Origin: REEB95 sp963785735
GTDB taxonomy: Bacteria > Pseudomonadota > Alphaproteobacteria > ATCC43930 > CGMCC-115725
Direction: 5' to 3'
Assembly (NCBI GenBank): GCA_963785735.1
Contig: CAWAWJ010000001.1
Location: 1,054,001-1,118,000, forward strand
DNA: 64,000 nt
Shown: piece after piece, positions 42,894 to 53,160 of the stretch
Position numbering within the stretch: the stretch's first letter is position 1
Layout of the letters: each line of letters starts with the position of its first letter
Position numbers and translations under genes: made by a program
The notes under the pieces: generated by a model
Database searches by the model: none
What the model was told of the DNA's origin: nothing
What the model saw: only the letters and a program-made list of their open reading frames with translations

Positions 42894-44701
42894 ATGGAAG
42901 GACATCAAGGCGGCAGCGCGGAAAAGCTGGCGCGGTTGCGCGTGGAGCTCACGCGCCACGGCGCGCAAGGCTTCATCGTGCCGCGCTCCGACGAACATCA
43001 GGGCGAATACGTGCCGCCATCGGCCGATCGCCTCGCCTGGCTCACGGGCTTCACCGGCTCGGCGGGCCTGGCCGTGGTGCTGCCCTCGAGCGCCGCTCTG
43101 TTCGTCGATGGGCGCTACACGCTCCAGGCCAGGGCGCAGGTTGAATCCCAGCTCTACACGCAGCGCCATCTGGTCGATGAACCGGCCAGCGATTACATCG
43201 CCAAGCATCTGAAGCCCGGCGAGGTGCTGGGCTACGATCCCTGGCTTTTGACGCCGGGCGAGGTCGAGCGCTACCGCGCCGCTTGCGACCAGGCCGGCGG
43301 CAAGCTCAAGGCCCTCGCCGCCAACCCGCTCGACGCGATCTGGCAGGATCGCCCGAAGCCGCCCGCTTCGCCGGCGGTGCCGCACCCAATCGAATTTTCC
43401 GGCAAATCCTCCGGCGACAAGCGCCGCGATCTCGCGCGGAAACTCGCCGAGGCCAAAGCCGATGCCGCAATACTGACCGCGCCCGATTCAATCGGCTGGC
43501 TCTTGAACATGCGCGGCGGCGATTTGACCTACACGCCGGTCGCCTTGTGCTTCGCCATTTTCCATGCCGACGCCTCGGCCGATCTCTTCATCGACAAGCG
43601 CAAGGTTTCAAGCGCGCTCGAAAACCATCTCGGAAAAGATGTGCGCCTCGCTGCGCCCGGCGATCTCGGCGCGGCGCTCGCCAAACTGGGCGCGGCGAAG
43701 AAACGCGTCCTGGCCGATCCAGGAACTTGCGCCGCCTGGATTTTCGACCGTTTGACCGAAACGGGCGCCACCATCCTCCGCGCGCCCGATCCCTGTCTCT
43801 TGCCCAAGGCGTGCAAGAACCCGGTCGAGCTCGAAGGCGCCCGCGCGGCCCACCGGCGCGACGGCGCGGCGCTGACCCGCTTCCTCGCCTGGCTGTCGGC
43901 GGCGGCCTCGAAGGGCGGCGTCAAGGAAATCGCCGCTTCCGACAAGCTCGAGGAATTCCGGCGCGACGGCGAACACTTCAAGGGCCTGAGCTTTCCCACC
44001 ATTTCGGGCGCGGGGCCGAACGGCGCCATCGTCCATTACCGGGCCGCGCCTTCGACCGAACGCGTCCTCGAGAACGGCAATCTCTATCTGGTCGATTCCG
44101 GCGCGCAATATCTGGACGGCACCACCGACGTCACCCGCACGGTGGCGATCGGCAAGCCCAGCGCCGAGATGCGCGACCGCTTCACCCGGGTGCTGAAGGG
44201 CCATATCGCCTTGGCATCCTGCCGCTTCCCGCACGGCACCACCGGCTCGCAGCTCGACGCGCTGGCGCGCCGGCCGCTCTGGGAGGCCGGGCTCGACTAC
44301 GACCACGGCACCGGCCACGGCGTCGGCTCCTATCTCGGCGTGCATGAAGGGCCGCAGCGCATCTCCAAGACCGGCAACGCCCAGGCGCTGCTGCCCGGCA
44401 TGATCGTCTCGAACGAGCCCGGCTATTACAAGACCGGCGCCTATGGCATCCGCATCGAGAACCTGGTGGTGGTGACCGCGCTGGGCGAGGGGGCCGAGGG
44501 AGCCAGAAGATGCTGGGCTTCGAGACCCTGACCCTCGCGCCCATCGACCTCGCTCTGGTCGAGCCCGCTCTGCTCGACGCCGACGAGACGCGCTGGCTCG
44601 ACGCCTATCACGCCAGGCTGCGCAAGGAATTGGGCCCGCTGCTCGACGCCCCGGCCCGCGCCTGGCTCGAGCGCGCCACCCGGCCGCTATCGGGCGGCTG
44701 A
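42894..44701 (+). pseudogene. pepP: Aminopeptidase P (Xaa-Pro aminopeptidase), frameshifted near the C-terminus
   Basis: From ATG 42894 (MEGHQGGSAEK) two creatinase-like N-domains precede an M24B pita-bread domain with the metal ligands in YLVDSGAQYLDGTTDVTRT, the GTGHGVGSYLGVHEGPQ loop and MIVSNEPGYYKTGAYGIRIE. At 44496-44501 one base is missing in a G-rich run. The typical C-terminal tail (MLGFETLTLAPIDLALVEPA ...) continues in another frame to 44701, so the intact protein would have ~602 residues. Without correction it would end at 44531, losing only the tail after all metal ligands. It removes N-terminal residues before proline. It is divergent from the toxin gene. Confidence 0.88.
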
Positions 44702-44746
44702 GGTTTATGGCACTATGGGGATAAGAGCTTCGGGAGTTCGGGCGCC

Positions 44747-45667
44747 ATGATTCATCTGCACGATATCCGCTATGTCCGTTTGGGCACGCGCGATCTGGAC
44801 GCCGCCGTCCAATTCGCGACCAAGATCGTCGGGCTGGAATTGGCGGCCAAGGACGGGAAATGGGCCTATTTCAAGAGCGACCGGGTCAAGACCCGCGGCG
44901 ACACGCGCGACCACACGTTGGCATATTTCGAGGGCGACCCCGCCGAGCACGTCATTGGATTCGAATTGAAACACCCGGATGATTTCGACCGGGTGGGATC
45001 CCAGCTCGATAACGCCAATTTCCCGGCGCGCCTCGGGACCAAGGAGGAATGCGAGCAGCGCCGGGTCAAGGCCTTCATCGCGACCCAAGACCCCACCGGC
45101 AACAAGATCGAGATTCTGGCGCGGCCGTTCTTTTCGGGCGTGCGCTATTTCCCCGGCCGCGACGCGGGCATCACCCATTTCAGCCATATCGGCCTCAACA
45201 CCACCAACCCGCAGCGCGACGAGAAATTCTGGACCACGGTGTTCAACGCGCGCGTTTCCGACTGGCTCGGCGACACGCCGCTTTTCCGCATCGCCACCGC
45301 GCACCACTCAGTCGTGCTCTTCCCAACCACGCAGCCGGGGGTGCAGCACATCAACCACCAGGTCGAGGACATCGACGACGTGATGCGCTCCTGGTATTTC
45401 CTCAAGGAGCGCAACGTGCCGATCGTTTTCGGCCCGGGCCGCCACCCGCTTTCGGGCGCGATGATGGTCTATTTCGAAGGGCCGGACGGCATGGTGTTCG
45501 AATACTCGGTGGGCGTGAAGCACATCATGCCCGAGGACGAGGCCACATACCGCCCGCGCCAGTTCGGCTTCGAGCGCTACGCCCTCGACATGTGGGGCTC
45601 GCTCCCCACCCATTCGGGCTTCGCCGAGAAAAAGCCCGAAAAGGAAAAGATGCGCGTGGTGGTGTAA
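44747..45667 (+). CDS. Extradiol dioxygenase-like VOC-fold protein
   Basis: 306 residues, two VOC modules as in BphC-type 2,3-dihydroxybiphenyl dioxygenases. Iron ligands fit H147 (FSHIG), H201 or H204 (QHINHQVED) and E252 (MVFEYS), and H186-H187 provide the catalytic histidine. Ring cleavage of a catechol is therefore plausible. No other ring-degradation genes are adjacent, so the substrate is unknown. It follows pepP by 45 nt on the same strand. Confidence 0.85.
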   Translation: MIHLHDIRYVRLGTRDLDAAVQFATKIVGLELAAKDGKWAYFKSDRVKTRGDTRDHTLAYFEGDPAEHVIGFELKHPDDFDRVGSQLDNANFPARLGTKEECEQRRVKAFIATQDPTGNKIEILARPFFSGVRYFPGRDAGITHFSHIGLNTTNPQRDEKFWTTVFNARVSDWLGDTPLFRIATAHHSVVLFPTTQPGVQHINHQVEDIDDVMRSWYFLKERNVPIVFGPGRHPLSGAMMVYFEGPDGMVFEYSVGVKHIMPEDEATYRPRQFGFERYALDMWGSLPTHSGFAEKKPEKEKMRVVV

Positions 45668-45674
45668 GCGCGCC

Positions 45675-47774
45675 TCACCCCCGCGCCAGTTTCAGCCACT
45701 CCGCTTCACTCAGAATCTTGACGCCCAACTCCTTGGCCTTCTTGGCTTTGGAGCCGGCATCTTCGCCGATCACCACGTAATCGGTCTTGGCCGAGACGCT
45801 GGAGGCGACGAGGCCGCCCAGGGCCTCGGCCCGCGCCTTGGCTTCGGACCGGCTCATGCCTTCAAGCGTGCCGGTGAACACGATGCTCTTGCCGGCAAGC
45901 GGCGAATTGCCGGCTGCGGGCGCCGCGAAATCGGCCACGCGCATCGCACGTTCCAACTCGTCCAGCACCTTCTGGTTATGTTTCTCCGCGAAAAAGCCGA
46001 CGATGTCAGCGGCGGTGTCCTCGCCGATATTCTGGATGTCGTTCAATTCGCGCCAGGCCTCGCCCGCTTTGTCCTTCGCCGCGCTCATCGCCTTGCGCCA
46101 GGCCTTGAACGAGCGGTAATGCCGCGCCAAGAGCTTGGCGGTCGCTTCGCCCACCTGGGGAATCCCGAGCGCGTAGATGAACCGGTCGAGCGCGATGTCG
46201 CGCCGCGCATCGATCGCGGCGACGAGCTTCTTCGCGCTCAATTCTCCCCAACCTTCCCGTTTCTCAATCTGCTCCGGCTTCAGGCGGAAAATATCGGCCG
46301 GGTTCTTGATCAGCTTGTCCTGCCAGAATTCGGTGATGTGCTTGTCGCCCATGCCCTCGATGTCGAGCGCGTTGCGGGAAACGAAATGCCGCAGCCTTTC
46401 CACCGCTTGGGCCGGGCAGGCGATATTGGTGCAACGCCACGCCGCCTCGCCTTCCTCGCGCACCGCCGGGCTGCCGCATTCCGGGCATTGATGCGGGAAT
46501 TTGAAGGGGTGGGAATTCCGGGGCCGGCGTTCCTTCACCACCTCCACCACCTGGGGGATGACGTCGCCGGCGCGCTGGATGATGACGGTGTCGCCTTCGC
46601 GGATGTCCTTGCGCGCGATCTCGTCCTCGTTGTGGAGCGTGGCGTGGCTCACCACCACGCCGCCCACGGTGATCGGCTCCAGATCGGCCACCGGCGTCAG
46701 CGTGCCGCGCCGTCCCACCTGGATGCGAATTTTCTTCAAGACGGTCTGCGCCCGCTCGGCCGGGAATTTATGCGCGATCGCCCAGCGCGGCGCGCGGCTG
46801 ACGAAGCCGAGCCGCTCCTCCAGATCGAGATCGTTGATCTTGTAAACGACGCCGTCGATGTCATAGGGCAGGCCGGACCGCTTGGCCGCCATATTTTTAT
46901 GGAATTCCAAGAGTGCGTCGACGCCGCGGCACAGCTTCGAATGCGGATCGACCGCGAAGCCCCAGGATTTGAGGTGCTTCAACGCCTCCTCATGCGTCTT
47001 GGCGAAGGGCTGGTCGGTCTCGCCCCAGGCATAGGCGAAGAATTTCAACGGGCGCTTGGCGGTGATCGAGGAATCCAATTGCCGCAGCGACCCGGCGGCG
47101 GCGTTGCGGGGATTGGCGAAGACCGGCTCGCCTTCCTTTTCCCGCTCCTTGTTGAGCGCGAAAAACCCCGGATGCTCCATATAGACCTCGCCGCGCACCT
47201 CGATGATGCCGGGCCAGCCCTTGCCGTGCAGTTCCTTGGGCACGCTCGCGAGCGTCTTGATATTGGCGGTTATATCCTCGCCGGTGACGCCGTCGCCGCG
47301 CGTCGCCCCCAGCACAAGCTTGCCTTTCTCGTAGCGGATCGAGGCCGAGAGCCCGTCGATCTTGGGCTCGGCCATGACCGCGATACTGTCGGGCTCGACG
47401 CGCTTTACGTCCTCGGGCGCGCGGAAGAAATTGCGCACCCCCTTGAAGAACTCGCGCACGTCCTCGTCGCCGAAGGCGTTGTCGAGCGAGAGCATGGCAT
47501 GCGGGTGCCTGACCTTGGCGAAGCCCGTCGCCGGCGCCGCGCCCACGCGCTTTGAGGGGCTGTCGGCGCGCACCAATCCGGGGAAACGTTTCTCGATCTC
47601 GCTATTGCGCCGCCGCAGATCGTCATAGCCGGCGTCGGCGATCTTGGGCGCATCTTTCTGGTAATAGAGATTGTCGTGATAGGCGATTTCCTGGGCCAGG
47701 CGTTTCAGCTCCGCCTTCGCTTGGGCCTCGGTCAGTTGCTCGACGGCGTCTTTTCCCCGGGAATCCCGGCTCAC
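45675..47774 (-). CDS. ligA: NAD-dependent DNA ligase
   Basis: 699 residues, with a GTG start overlapping the recN stop (GTGA). The NAD-binding Ia domain is followed by the adenylation domain with the active lysine in EPKIDGLSASIRYEKG, then an OB fold, a C4 zinc finger (CPECGSPA ... CTNIACPAQ), helix-hairpin-helix repeats and a C-terminal BRCT domain (LAGKSIVFTGTLEGMSRSEA). It seals nicks during replication and repair. recN-ligA adjacency after lpxC-bamD is the usual alphaproteobacterial order. Confidence 0.98.
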   Translation of the reverse strand: MSRDSRGKDAVEQLTEAQAKAELKRLAQEIAYHDNLYYQKDAPKIADAGYDDLRRRNSEIEKRFPGLVRADSPSKRVGAAPATGFAKVRHPHAMLSLDNAFGDEDVREFFKGVRNFFRAPEDVKRVEPDSIAVMAEPKIDGLSASIRYEKGKLVLGATRGDGVTGEDITANIKTLASVPKELHGKGWPGIIEVRGEVYMEHPGFFALNKEREKEGEPVFANPRNAAAGSLRQLDSSITAKRPLKFFAYAWGETDQPFAKTHEEALKHLKSWGFAVDPHSKLCRGVDALLEFHKNMAAKRSGLPYDIDGVVYKINDLDLEERLGFVSRAPRWAIAHKFPAERAQTVLKKIRIQVGRRGTLTPVADLEPITVGGVVVSHATLHNEDEIARKDIREGDTVIIQRAGDVIPQVVEVVKERRPRNSHPFKFPHQCPECGSPAVREEGEAAWRCTNIACPAQAVERLRHFVSRNALDIEGMGDKHITEFWQDKLIKNPADIFRLKPEQIEKREGWGELSAKKLVAAIDARRDIALDRFIYALGIPQVGEATAKLLARHYRSFKAWRKAMSAAKDKAGEAWRELNDIQNIGEDTAADIVGFFAEKHNQKVLDELERAMRVADFAAPAAGNSPLAGKSIVFTGTLEGMSRSEAKARAEALGGLVASSVSAKTDYVVIGEDAGSKAKKAKELGVKILSEAEWLKLARG

Positions 47775-49444
47775 GCCTCGGCTCCGGCCATGAGCGAGGC
47801 CGCCGCCGCGCGCGCCTCGGCGGTGATGGCGGCGCCCGACAGCATGCGGGCGATCTCTTCCCGGCGGGCGTCATCCGAAAGCTCCTCGACCTTGGTCAAA
47901 GTCTTTTGCGCCGCCTGGCTTTTTTCGACGCGCCAGTGATGCGAGCCGCGCGCCGCCACCTGGGGCGAATGCGTCACCACCAGCACCTGCAAATCCCGCC
48001 CCAGGCGGTGAAGCCGCTCGCCCACCGCCGCCGCGGCGGCGCCGCCGATGCCGCTATCCACCTCGTCGAAGACCAGCGTCGGCACCGGCGAGGTCTCGGC
48101 CAGCACCACCTTCAAGGCCAGCATGAAGCGCGAAAGCTCTCCGCCCGAGGCGATTTTGGCCAAGGGGCCGGCCGGCGCGCCGGGATTGGTCGCCACTTCA
48201 AAATGCACGCGCTCGCGGCCGAACGCGCCCCAATCGGGCTCGCCGAGCGCGGTGAGCACCGAGGCGAAGCGTGCCTTGTCGAGCTTCAAGGGCTTTAGTT
48301 CCTTGGTCACAGCCTGGTCGAGCGACGAGGCCGCCTTGCGGCGCTGGGCCGAAACCTTGTCGGCCGCCGCCATATAAACCTTGCGCGCCTCGGCCGCTTC
48401 GCGTGAAAGTTTTTCCACCGAATCGCCGCCATCCTCGAGCGCCGCCACCTTGGACGATATTTCGGCGCGCAGGCCGGCAAGGCCGTCGACCGGCACCTTG
48501 TGCTTGCGGGCAAGATCCCGGAGCGCGAACAGCCGCTCCTCGATCTTCTCGGCGCTTTTGGGCGCGTTGCCCAGATCGCGCAAGGCCGCTTCGATCTCGG
48601 CTATGGCCTCGCGCGTCTCGACCGAGGCCCGCTCCAGCGCGCCGAGCGCCGCATCGAGCCGCCCGCCCGCCTTGTCCTTGAGCCGTTCGAGATGCCGCGC
48701 CGCCGCGTTGAGCGCGCGCTCCCCGCCGCGCTCGCCCGAAAGCTCCCCGAGCGCGCCCTCCAAGCCCTCGGTCAGCCGCTCGCGGTTCATCAGCAAGGCG
48801 CGTTCCTCGGCCAGGGTGTTTTCCTCCCCCGGCTTGGGTTCGAGCGCGTCGAGCTCCTTCAACGCGTGGCGCAGGAATTCCTCCTCGGCGCGGGCGCGGG
48901 AAAGATTTTCGGCCGCTTGCGCATGCGCCGCGAGCCTGTCGCGCCAGGAATTCCAAGAGGCGGCCAGGGCCGCCAGATCGGATGCCGCCACGCCATAGGC
49001 GTCGAGCGCCTGGCGGTGGGTCGCGGGATCGAGCAAGCCGCGTTGGGCGAATTGCGCCTCGATCTCGACCAGCGCCTCGCCGGCCTGGCGCAACAGGCCG
49101 ATGCTGACCGGCGCGTCGTCGATGAAGGCGCGGCTGCGGCCGCCACTATCCACCACGCGGCGCAGCACCAGGCTGTCGCCCTTTGCTTCGATGCCCGCCT
49201 GGGACAAGAGATCGCGCGCCGGATGGTTGCGCGGGAGCGCGAATTCGGCGCTCACCACCGCCTGCTCGGCGCCGTGGCGCACCAGCCCCGATTCAGCGCG
49301 CACGCCCAAAGCCAGGCCCAAGGCATCGAGCAGGATCGACTTGCCCGCGCCGGTCTCGCCGGTGAGCACGCACAGCCCCGCCCGGAACGACAAATCGAGC
49401 TTGTCGATCAGCACCACGTCGCGGATGGAAAGTCCGAGCAGCAT
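47771..49444 (-). CDS. recN: DNA repair protein RecN
   Basis: 557 residues. An SMC-like ATPase with Walker A GETGAGKSILLDALGLALG at ~30, long coiled coils (~160-360) and a C-terminal half with the signature ASGGELSRFMLALKVVL and Walker B TLVFDEVDSGIGG. It helps in recombinational repair of double-strand breaks and is often LexA-controlled; I do not see a clear SOS box in the short upstream gap, which contains two GCCTCGG motifs 18 nt apart. It overlaps ligA by 4 nt. Confidence 0.97.
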   Translation of the reverse strand: MLLGLSIRDVVLIDKLDLSFRAGLCVLTGETGAGKSILLDALGLALGVRAESGLVRHGAEQAVVSAEFALPRNHPARDLLSQAGIEAKGDSLVLRRVVDSGGRSRAFIDDAPVSIGLLRQAGEALVEIEAQFAQRGLLDPATHRQALDAYGVAASDLAALAASWNSWRDRLAAHAQAAENLSRARAEEEFLRHALKELDALEPKPGEENTLAEERALLMNRERLTEGLEGALGELSGERGGERALNAAARHLERLKDKAGGRLDAALGALERASVETREAIAEIEAALRDLGNAPKSAEKIEERLFALRDLARKHKVPVDGLAGLRAEISSKVAALEDGGDSVEKLSREAAEARKVYMAAADKVSAQRRKAASSLDQAVTKELKPLKLDKARFASVLTALGEPDWGAFGRERVHFEVATNPGAPAGPLAKIASGGELSRFMLALKVVLAETSPVPTLVFDEVDSGIGGAAAAAVGERLHRLGRDLQVLVVTHSPQVAARGSHHWRVEKSQAAQKTLTKVEELSDDARREEIARMLSGAAITAEARAAAASLMAGAEA

Positions 49445-49520
49445 CGGCGCGATGATAGCCGCGCCGCCCGCCCCAGGCCAGCCTCGGCACCGGCCCCCGC
49501 CTCGGCGGATTCGGGCCGCG

Positions 49521-50360
49521 CTAGAAGATCGAGCCGAAGACTCGGCTGAACCAGCCCGGCTGCTCAGCCCCGGGTTGCCCGGGGCCGGGCGCCACCGCCT
49601 GCTGGGCCTTCTGCCCGGTCACCAGCACATAGGTCGCTTCGTACCAGGAGCTGCCGGGATAATTGTAGCCCAGCACCGCGGCGGTCTTTTGCGCCTCGTC
49701 CTTGAGGCCGAGCGCGAGATAGCACTCGGTCAGCCGCTCCAGCGCCTCGGGCACATGGGTGGTGGTCTGATACTGGTCGACCACGACCTTGAAGCGGTTG
49801 ACGGCGGAGAGATATGTCCCGCGGCTCTCATACCAGCGGCCGATCGTCATTTCCTTGCCGGCGAGATGGTCGCGCGCCAGGTCGATTTTGAGATGCGCGT
49901 CGCGCGCGTAGCGCGAATCGGGAAAGCGCCGGATCACTTCGTTGAGCGCGGCCAGGGCCTGCGCGGTCGTCTTCTGGTCGCGGCCGACATCCTCGATCTG
50001 GATGTAGTAGTCGAGCGCCTTCAGGTAATAGGCGTAAGCGACGTCGCGGTGGCCGGGATGGAGCTGGATGAAGCGGTCGGCGGCGATGACCGATTCATCG
50101 TATTTGTTGCCCTGGTAGAGCGCATAGGCGGACATGAGCTGCGCCTTGGTCGCCCAGACGGAATAGGGGTGCTGGCGCTCGACCTCGTCGAAGGAAGCCG
50201 ACGCTTTTTTGAAATCGCCGCTGGCCATCTGATCCATGGCGGTGTTGTAGAGCTCCTCGACCGGACGCTCGACATAGCTGTCCTTGGACTTGCTGCCGCC
50301 GCACGATGCCAGCAGGCACAGGGCGGCTACCGCGGCGAAGCGCAGCGCCGGCCGGGACAT
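49521..50360 (-). CDS. bamD: Outer-membrane assembly lipoprotein BamD
   Basis: 279 residues from ATG 50360; an upstream ATG at 50408 would add 16 residues and neither start has a strong ribosome site. The signal peptide ends in the lipobox LLASC, so the mature protein is a lipoprotein facing the periplasm. TPR-like repeats follow (ELYNTAMDQMASGDFKKA, YDESVIAADRFIQLHPGH, LNEVIRRFPDSRYARDAHL, ALERLTECYLALG). BamD is the essential partner of BamA in inserting beta-barrel proteins. It lies between lpxC and recN. Confidence 0.96.
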   Translation of the reverse strand: MSRPALRFAAVAALCLLASCGGSKSKDSYVERPVEELYNTAMDQMASGDFKKASASFDEVERQHPYSVWATKAQLMSAYALYQGNKYDESVIAADRFIQLHPGHRDVAYAYYLKALDYYIQIEDVGRDQKTTAQALAALNEVIRRFPDSRYARDAHLKIDLARDHLAGKEMTIGRWYESRGTYLSAVNRFKVVVDQYQTTTHVPEALERLTECYLALGLKDEAQKTAAVLGYNYPGSSWYEATYVLVTGQKAQQAVAPGPGQPGAEQPGWFSRVFGSIF

Positions 50361-50477
50361 GGAATGGAAACCGAGGGATTGCACGGCTGCTCTTATAGCA
50401 TGGGGCAAGCCACGCCAACAACGCGGCGGAAGGCGGGAAAAGATGAAAATTCCGAAGGATTCAGCCGAGTCGCGAAC

Positions 50478-51392
50478 TCAGGCGACGGCGACCTCGGGCA
50501 CGGCTTCGGCCCCGGCGCCGGCATAGCACCAGGCCGTGGCGTCGGCGAACAGGGCCGCCAGAAGCTGGCGGTTCAGCGCATGGCCGGAGCGCACGCCGCG
50601 GAACTGGCCCAGCATCGGGCAGCCGGCGAGATAAAGGTCGCCCAGCGCATCGAGCATCTTGTGGCGCACGAACTCGTCGTCGTAGCGCAGGCCTTCCTGG
50701 TTCAGCACGCGGTCGCCGGCGATGACCACGGCGTTGTCGAGCGAGCCGCCGCGCGCCAAGCCGGCGTCGCGCATCGCCTTGACCTCGTGCAGGAAGCCGA
50801 AGGTGCGCGCCGGGCCGAGATCGTGCTTGAAGCTCTCGGGGCAGGGGGCGAGCGACAATTCCTGGCGCGTGATGGCGCTGGCATGGAAATCGATGGCGAA
50901 GCTGACCGAGAAACCGTCGTCCGGCACCAGCGCCGCCGATTTGCCGTGAGATCCGACGCTGACCGGCTTCAACACCTTGATGACGCGGCGCGGCGCGTCT
51001 TGCTCGACCAGACCGGCGCATTCGATCAAAAAGACGAAGGGCGCGGCGCTGCCGTCCATGGCTGGAACTTCCGGCCCGTTCAGCTCGACCACGACATTGT
51101 CGATCTCGAGCCCGGCGAAGGCCGCCATCAGATGCTCGACGGTGGCGATCGAGACGCCCTTGCCGTTGGCGAGCGTGGTGCAGAGCGTGGATTCGACGAC
51201 GTTGCGCCACGAGGCTTCGATCTCGACGCCGTTCATGTCGCTGCGGCGGAAACGGATGCCGGTATTGGGCGCGGCCGGGTGGAGGGTCATCTCGATATGC
51301 GCGCCGCAATGCAGCCCGATGCCACGGCAGTGGATCGGCGCTTTCAAGGTTTTTTGCGCGACGGATACCAAGTTACTACTCATGCCCCCCAC
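50478..51392 (-). CDS. lpxC: UDP-3-O-acyl-N-acetylglucosamine deacetylase
   Basis: 304 residues from GTG 51392, supported by AAGGGGA about 5 nt upstream; ATG 51383 is a possible alternative. Zinc and catalytic residues are in TVEHLMAAFAG, RSGHALNRQLLAAL and the Asp of DALGDLYLAG. It catalyses the committed step of lipid A synthesis. In most alphaproteobacteria it directly follows ftsZ; here a 6-kb accessory segment separates them, and the gap to the acyltransferase gene (51393-51585) is AT-rich enough to hold its own promoter. Confidence 0.98.
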   Translation of the reverse strand: MGGMSSNLVSVAQKTLKAPIHCRGIGLHCGAHIEMTLHPAAPNTGIRFRRSDMNGVEIEASWRNVVESTLCTTLANGKGVSIATVEHLMAAFAGLEIDNVVVELNGPEVPAMDGSAAPFVFLIECAGLVEQDAPRRVIKVLKPVSVGSHGKSAALVPDDGFSVSFAIDFHASAITRQELSLAPCPESFKHDLGPARTFGFLHEVKAMRDAGLARGGSLDNAVVIAGDRVLNQEGLRYDDEFVRHKMLDALGDLYLAGCPMLGQFRGVRSGHALNRQLLAALFADATAWCYAGAGAEAVPEVAVA

Positions 51393-51585
51393 AACTTCCC
51401 CTTATGAACCGCACCTTAACGAGGCGCGGTTGCATCGCACAAATCACTCTTTATTTCAGATTGTTATCGGAATTCCCGAGGGATTCCAGGCGGCTAAGCC
51501 GAAATCCCGGGCCGCTTGCAGCGGGGGTCTTGCCAATATCCGCTTAGCCCCACCGGAGCGTTTCGGGAATGGCCGGGAAACGCGG

Positions 51586-52716
51586 CTATTCGGCGGGGGT
51601 GTAGGGAAGCAGCGTCCGCCCGTGGATGCGTCCGGCCAGCGCATGAATATTCATCGCCGCGCGGCGCAACAGGCGGCGAAATTCGCCGAGGCGGTGTTCG
51701 GTGAGCAGCGCCAGCAGCGGCATCACGGCCAGTAGCAGGGCCAAAATCGAAAGCGGCCGCCACCACCCGTCCCACCGGCCGTAAAGCGACATCAGCAGGA
51801 TCAGCACCGGCATGTGGAAGAGATAGAGCGTGAGCGTGCAGGAAGCGGCCGCGGCGCAAAGCCGCTTGAGCGGCATCAGCAGCCGTCCGGCCATCGCGAT
51901 GCCCGGAAGCGCGATGAAATTGGCGGCGACGATCGCGGTCAAAATGTAATCGCCGGCGAAGCTGTTCGAGCCGCCCAGCCTCACCATTATCAGCGGCCAG
52001 GCCTCTTCCATGCGGTCGCGGATCATGAATTGGATGTTGAGCCGCCAGAACAGCACATAGGCGATGAGGCTGGCGGCGAACAACGCAACCGAGGCGCGGG
52101 GCGAGAGTGCGATGCGCCGGCGGTAAATGAAAACGCCGGCAAGCCAGCACGGCATCAGCAGCATCAGCTTCGGCCCTGCGATGAGGCAGAGCAGAATCGT
52201 GGCCGGGATGCGTTTGCGGCCGGCGAGAAAGAACGCGGCGCCGAAAATCGCGTAATACCACGCCTCGTAATTGAGCGACCAATAGGGCGGGTCGGCGGGC
52301 GCCACCGCGTCGAGAAACCAATTCTGGCCCGCGAACACCAGATTGGCCAGCGCCGAGGACAGCGGCGCGGCGTTAACGGCATAGGGAATGGCCACGCCCG
52401 CATGCGGTACCGCGCAGACTTCGACCAGCAGGCCGAAGATCAGCGCCGGAATGCCCACCGACCACAAACGCGAAGCGCGGTTGAGCGCGTAGGCGCCCAG
52501 ATCGCGGTCCTTGGTTTCGGCGACATGGGCGATGACATAACCCGACATGACGAAGAACACGATCACCGCGTGATGCGCCGGGAAAATCAGCGATGCCTTA
52601 TAGAACGTATTCTCGCAGGCATGGGCCAACAGCACGATCAGCGCGCAGCCGAACCGGAGCAAGTTGAAATAGACCGAGAGCGTCGGCGGCAAATCCTGGG
52701 TGCGGTTGATGGTCAT
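51586..52716 (-). CDS. Acyltransferase family 3 (OafA-like) membrane protein
   Basis: 376 residues, about 10 membrane helices. The N-terminal core of family 3 is present: YFNLLRFGCALIVLLAHAC with the conserved Arg and His, followed by VIVFFVMSGYVIA, and NRASRLWSVGIPAL with the second conserved Arg. Such enzymes acylate extracellular polysaccharides, LPS O-antigen or peptidoglycan. No polysaccharide cluster is adjacent, so the acceptor is unknown. It sits at the lpxC side of the accessory segment and points toward lpxC. Confidence 0.88.
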   Translation of the reverse strand: MTINRTQDLPPTLSVYFNLLRFGCALIVLLAHACENTFYKASLIFPAHHAVIVFFVMSGYVIAHVAETKDRDLGAYALNRASRLWSVGIPALIFGLLVEVCAVPHAGVAIPYAVNAAPLSSALANLVFAGQNWFLDAVAPADPPYWSLNYEAWYYAIFGAAFFLAGRKRIPATILLCLIAGPKLMLLMPCWLAGVFIYRRRIALSPRASVALFAASLIAYVLFWRLNIQFMIRDRMEEAWPLIMVRLGGSNSFAGDYILTAIVAANFIALPGIAMAGRLLMPLKRLCAAAASCTLTLYLFHMPVLILLMSLYGRWDGWWRPLSILALLLAVMPLLALLTEHRLGEFRRLLRRAAMNIHALAGRIHGRTLLPYTPAE

Positions 52717-53160
52717 GCCTCGCGCCGGTTTTTAAATTCGACCCAACTTGTATTGATCGGATAAATGCATGGTCAGGCTTCCCATCCCCGCGAAGATTTG
52801 TCCGGGCTTTTCCACGGTATGTTTTTGAGAGTATTTGCGAGTAATATAAAAATCAATTCTAAGTATATGGTTAAAACCAATAGTTATGGTTAAATTGCCG
52901 GTGGCGGCGCCGCGGCCGTGACCGCCCCGTCGATGCCGGGCCCGGGAAAAGTTTTCCGATGTCCGCTTTGTGCCAGAAGCGCACATTGTGAAAATGATGA
53001 ATGCCATGGAATAGGGCCGGCTTGAAGCGGCGTATCGGGAATTTGGCGGCGAATTGAGCGATGCGCTTGACTTGGCCGATTGCCCGGCAAGCTTCTTGAA
53101 TTCGCTCGATTACTTATCGTTTTCTTCATGCCAAGCGGCTCACAGTGCAGTCGAACAGCC
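52717..53160. other. 444-nt intergenic region with AT-rich tract
   Basis: This lies between the divergent acyltransferase and sensor kinase genes. Positions 52790-52890 are conspicuously AT-rich for this genome, the likely site of promoters. A small minus-strand frame (52732-53007) has no coding character. An imperfect palindrome at 52959-52986 is listed separately. I see nothing else. Confidence 0.5.
52959..52986. repeat. Imperfect palindrome, left of the kinase gene
   Basis: Arms ATGTCCGCTT and AAGCGCACAT (one mismatch) around an 8-nt centre. It is related to the perfect palindrome at 55404-55430 on the other side of the kinase gene. Confidence 0.65.

Noticed and set aside
49101..51407. 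768-residue plus-strand open frame opposite recN, bamD and lpxC
   Set aside because: Crosses three clear genes on the other strand and has no motif.
52732..53007. 91-residue minus-strand frame in the kinase/acyltransferase gap
   Set aside because: No ribosome site, no recognisable domain, spans the AT-rich promoter-like tract and the palindrome.
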